This document shows positions 62,881-64,000 of a DNA stretch of 64,000 nt, piece after piece. Every line of letters starts with the position of its first letter. Positions within the stretch are counted from its first letter, which is position 1. Where the stretch lies: NCBI RefSeq assembly GCF_000003815.2, contig NC_049994.1, forward strand, positions 18,019,815-18,083,814. The letters are read 5' to 3'. A program made the translations under genes and the position numbers. This DNA comes from Branchiostoma floridae (lineage: Eukaryota > Chordata > Leptocardii > Amphioxiformes > Branchiostomatidae). The notes beneath the pieces are model-generated. The model made no database searches and was not told where the DNA came from. It saw nothing but the letters and a program-made list of their open reading frames with translations.

Positions 62881-64000
62881 GATTTTTTTCGGAAAATGAC
62901 ATCCTGGACTTTGCTTGTAAATAATATGTCATAAGAGTGTGCTACTGATCTTATTCTACTTCTGACCTTATACACACATAATACCTTACTTTTACATACA
63001 AAGACAACACCAATATTACCAAACAATTAGCTGCTACAGACTACAGATATATCCAGTTAAAATAACATTGGAATCTGTCAACATGTGGGTAAAATGGAAA
63101 AATAGTCCCTATGGAACCAAAAAATGGTCATGTCCTTCAAAAAAAGCATAAAATCACTAGTAGTCACATGACCGCATATCAAAAGCAAGTGGTTTCTAAC
63201 TACCAACTACAATTTTTCTGTTAGATCAGAGGTTTAAGAATTAGTAAAAACTGAATGGTCCCCGATAACGCTCAAAATTGGGCATTTTTAGGTTATATTT
63301 TGGTCAATATTTTCGCCAAATATTGACCGATTTACAAAATTCTTTTTGTGACATGTTCCTTATTGTACCAGGTTTTGGGAAATGAATTTATACAACAGCT
63401 ATAGACTGTGTATCTTTTGCTATCAACTGATAACATGTCAGAAAAAAAATGGGTACATTAGATTGTGAAGTAGCCGTAAAGTAAAACCGTTATCATGTGC
63501 CAGAAAGCAATTACTCAAGCAACTGGATATGATTTTAGAAGTTGCTTGAATAACTGCTTCTTTTTGGCATATCTTATTACCTGGATATCTAACCTTCAAC
63601 GACATAACCGTTATCACTCTACAGGTTTCCTACAAAACATTCTGTACCATGTACCGACTCAATGCTGACATTTCAATGCTGATTACAAGACTATATTTCT
63701 ACTAAAAGCACAAAATCCCACCATCATACAGAACTTGGGACAGTTCATTAACCACTGCCTTCAAAGAAGAAGTCAAACCCGACAATAGTATCCATAGTAT
63801 CATGTAGTTGATTAGACACTAGTTTTATGTATTATTCTATTTACTTCTCTTTGTTCTTGTGACTGTATATGCAATTAGCTTAGTTCTTGAGACTGTATAT
63901 GCAATTAGCCCTCGGGCATGATTTTGCAAATAAACAATCTGTACAACAATTTTCCTCCGTTTGGGGGTAGAATTGATTATATTTGATATAAGGAAGTTTC

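Larger units (their letters stand above)
60582..63476. mobile_element. DNA transposon, about 2.9 kb, 25-bp perfect inverted ends, 4-bp target duplication
   Basis: CGGCTACTTCACAATCTAAT begins the element and its exact complement ends it (25 bp perfect in all). TAAA flanks it at 60578-60581 and 63477-63480. The ZF-9 intron has a single TAAA at the same site (about 56402). Seven exact copies of the 18-mer GGGGGTACGGACGCTACA lie inside, all on the plus strand. An 886-base gap (61405-62290) hides the centre, where any transposase would lie. Superfamily not assigned. Confidence 0.85.
59921..64000 (+). other. ZF-10 intron, open at the window end
   Basis: G-rich box at 60053-60066. Up to 60580 and from 63477 it matches the ZF-9 intron, with a transposon of 2.9 kb between. 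About 63695-63945 is a further insertion relative to ZF-9; CAACAATTTTCCTCCG resumes at 63948. Confidence 0.75.

Noticed and set aside
1-64000. LTR retrotransposons, retroviruses or Polintons
   Set aside because: I looked for paired long direct repeats with gag/pol motifs and for capsid or protein-primed polymerase genes and saw none in the window.

Overview
The window reads as invertebrate nuclear DNA, most likely a lancelet (Branchiostoma, amphioxus). The reasons are spliced genes with noncoding first exons, large lineage-expanded C2H2 zinc-finger families with alternating YMCGECGY / YKCDQCDY fingers, a transmembrane NHL-propeller gene with repeated NPMY motifs, and dense small terminal-inverted-repeat elements. 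The species is inferred from family style; no database was searched. Three assembly gaps are present: 4539-4638, 29872-29971 and 61405-62290.

Region 1 (1-7.6 kb) holds one minus-strand gene. Its N-terminal exon (7582-6370) carries six tyrosine motifs of the NPxY type and paired IQPYAV motifs. A transmembrane exon (5478-5369), a Ser/Thr-rich exon (4896-4798) and a terminal exon (3277-2451) with six NHL-type blades follow. Small DNA transposons and a Penelope-like relic with a hammerhead-type motif surround it or lie in its introns.

Region 2 (7.7-15.6 kb) is a repeat nest: two LINE 3' ends, a mariner-type non-autonomous element, a palindrome of about 3.5 kb with 1.4-1.7 kb arms built partly on a 185-bp tandem repeat, a Penelope-like insertion with a 9-bp target duplication, a Mutator-like MITE (9-bp duplication) inserted in a tRNA-derived SINE, and several hairpin elements.

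Region 3 (15.6-64 kb) is a head-to-tail array of ten C2H2 zinc-finger units on the plus strand, called ZF-1 to ZF-10 here. Each unit has the same plan: a first exon with a conserved block (E2F-like site plus two tandem DR1 nuclear-receptor half-site pairs about 21 bp apart, then CAG|GTAAG); an intron of about 0.5-2.1 kb with a G-rich box about 133 bp after the donor; a single coding exon starting a few bases after the acceptor with a 40-60 residue leader and 10-24 fingers; and a roughly 1.3 kb conserved 3' flank. ZF-10's coding exon lies beyond the window. Only ZF-3 and ZF-9 look intact throughout. ZF-1 and ZF-2 share an 8-nt C-terminal deletion. ZF-2 has a second leader inside its reading frame. 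ZF-4 has a mutated splice donor. ZF-5 has lost its 3' coding end. ZF-6 is split by a 3.8 kb CACTA-like transposon and has lost its splice acceptor AG. ZF-7 has a late frameshift and ZF-8 an A7 frameshift. This is birth-and-death evolution of a DNA-binding gene family that appears to share one promoter architecture. Several transposon insertions can be defined precisely because a neighbouring paralogous unit keeps the empty site.
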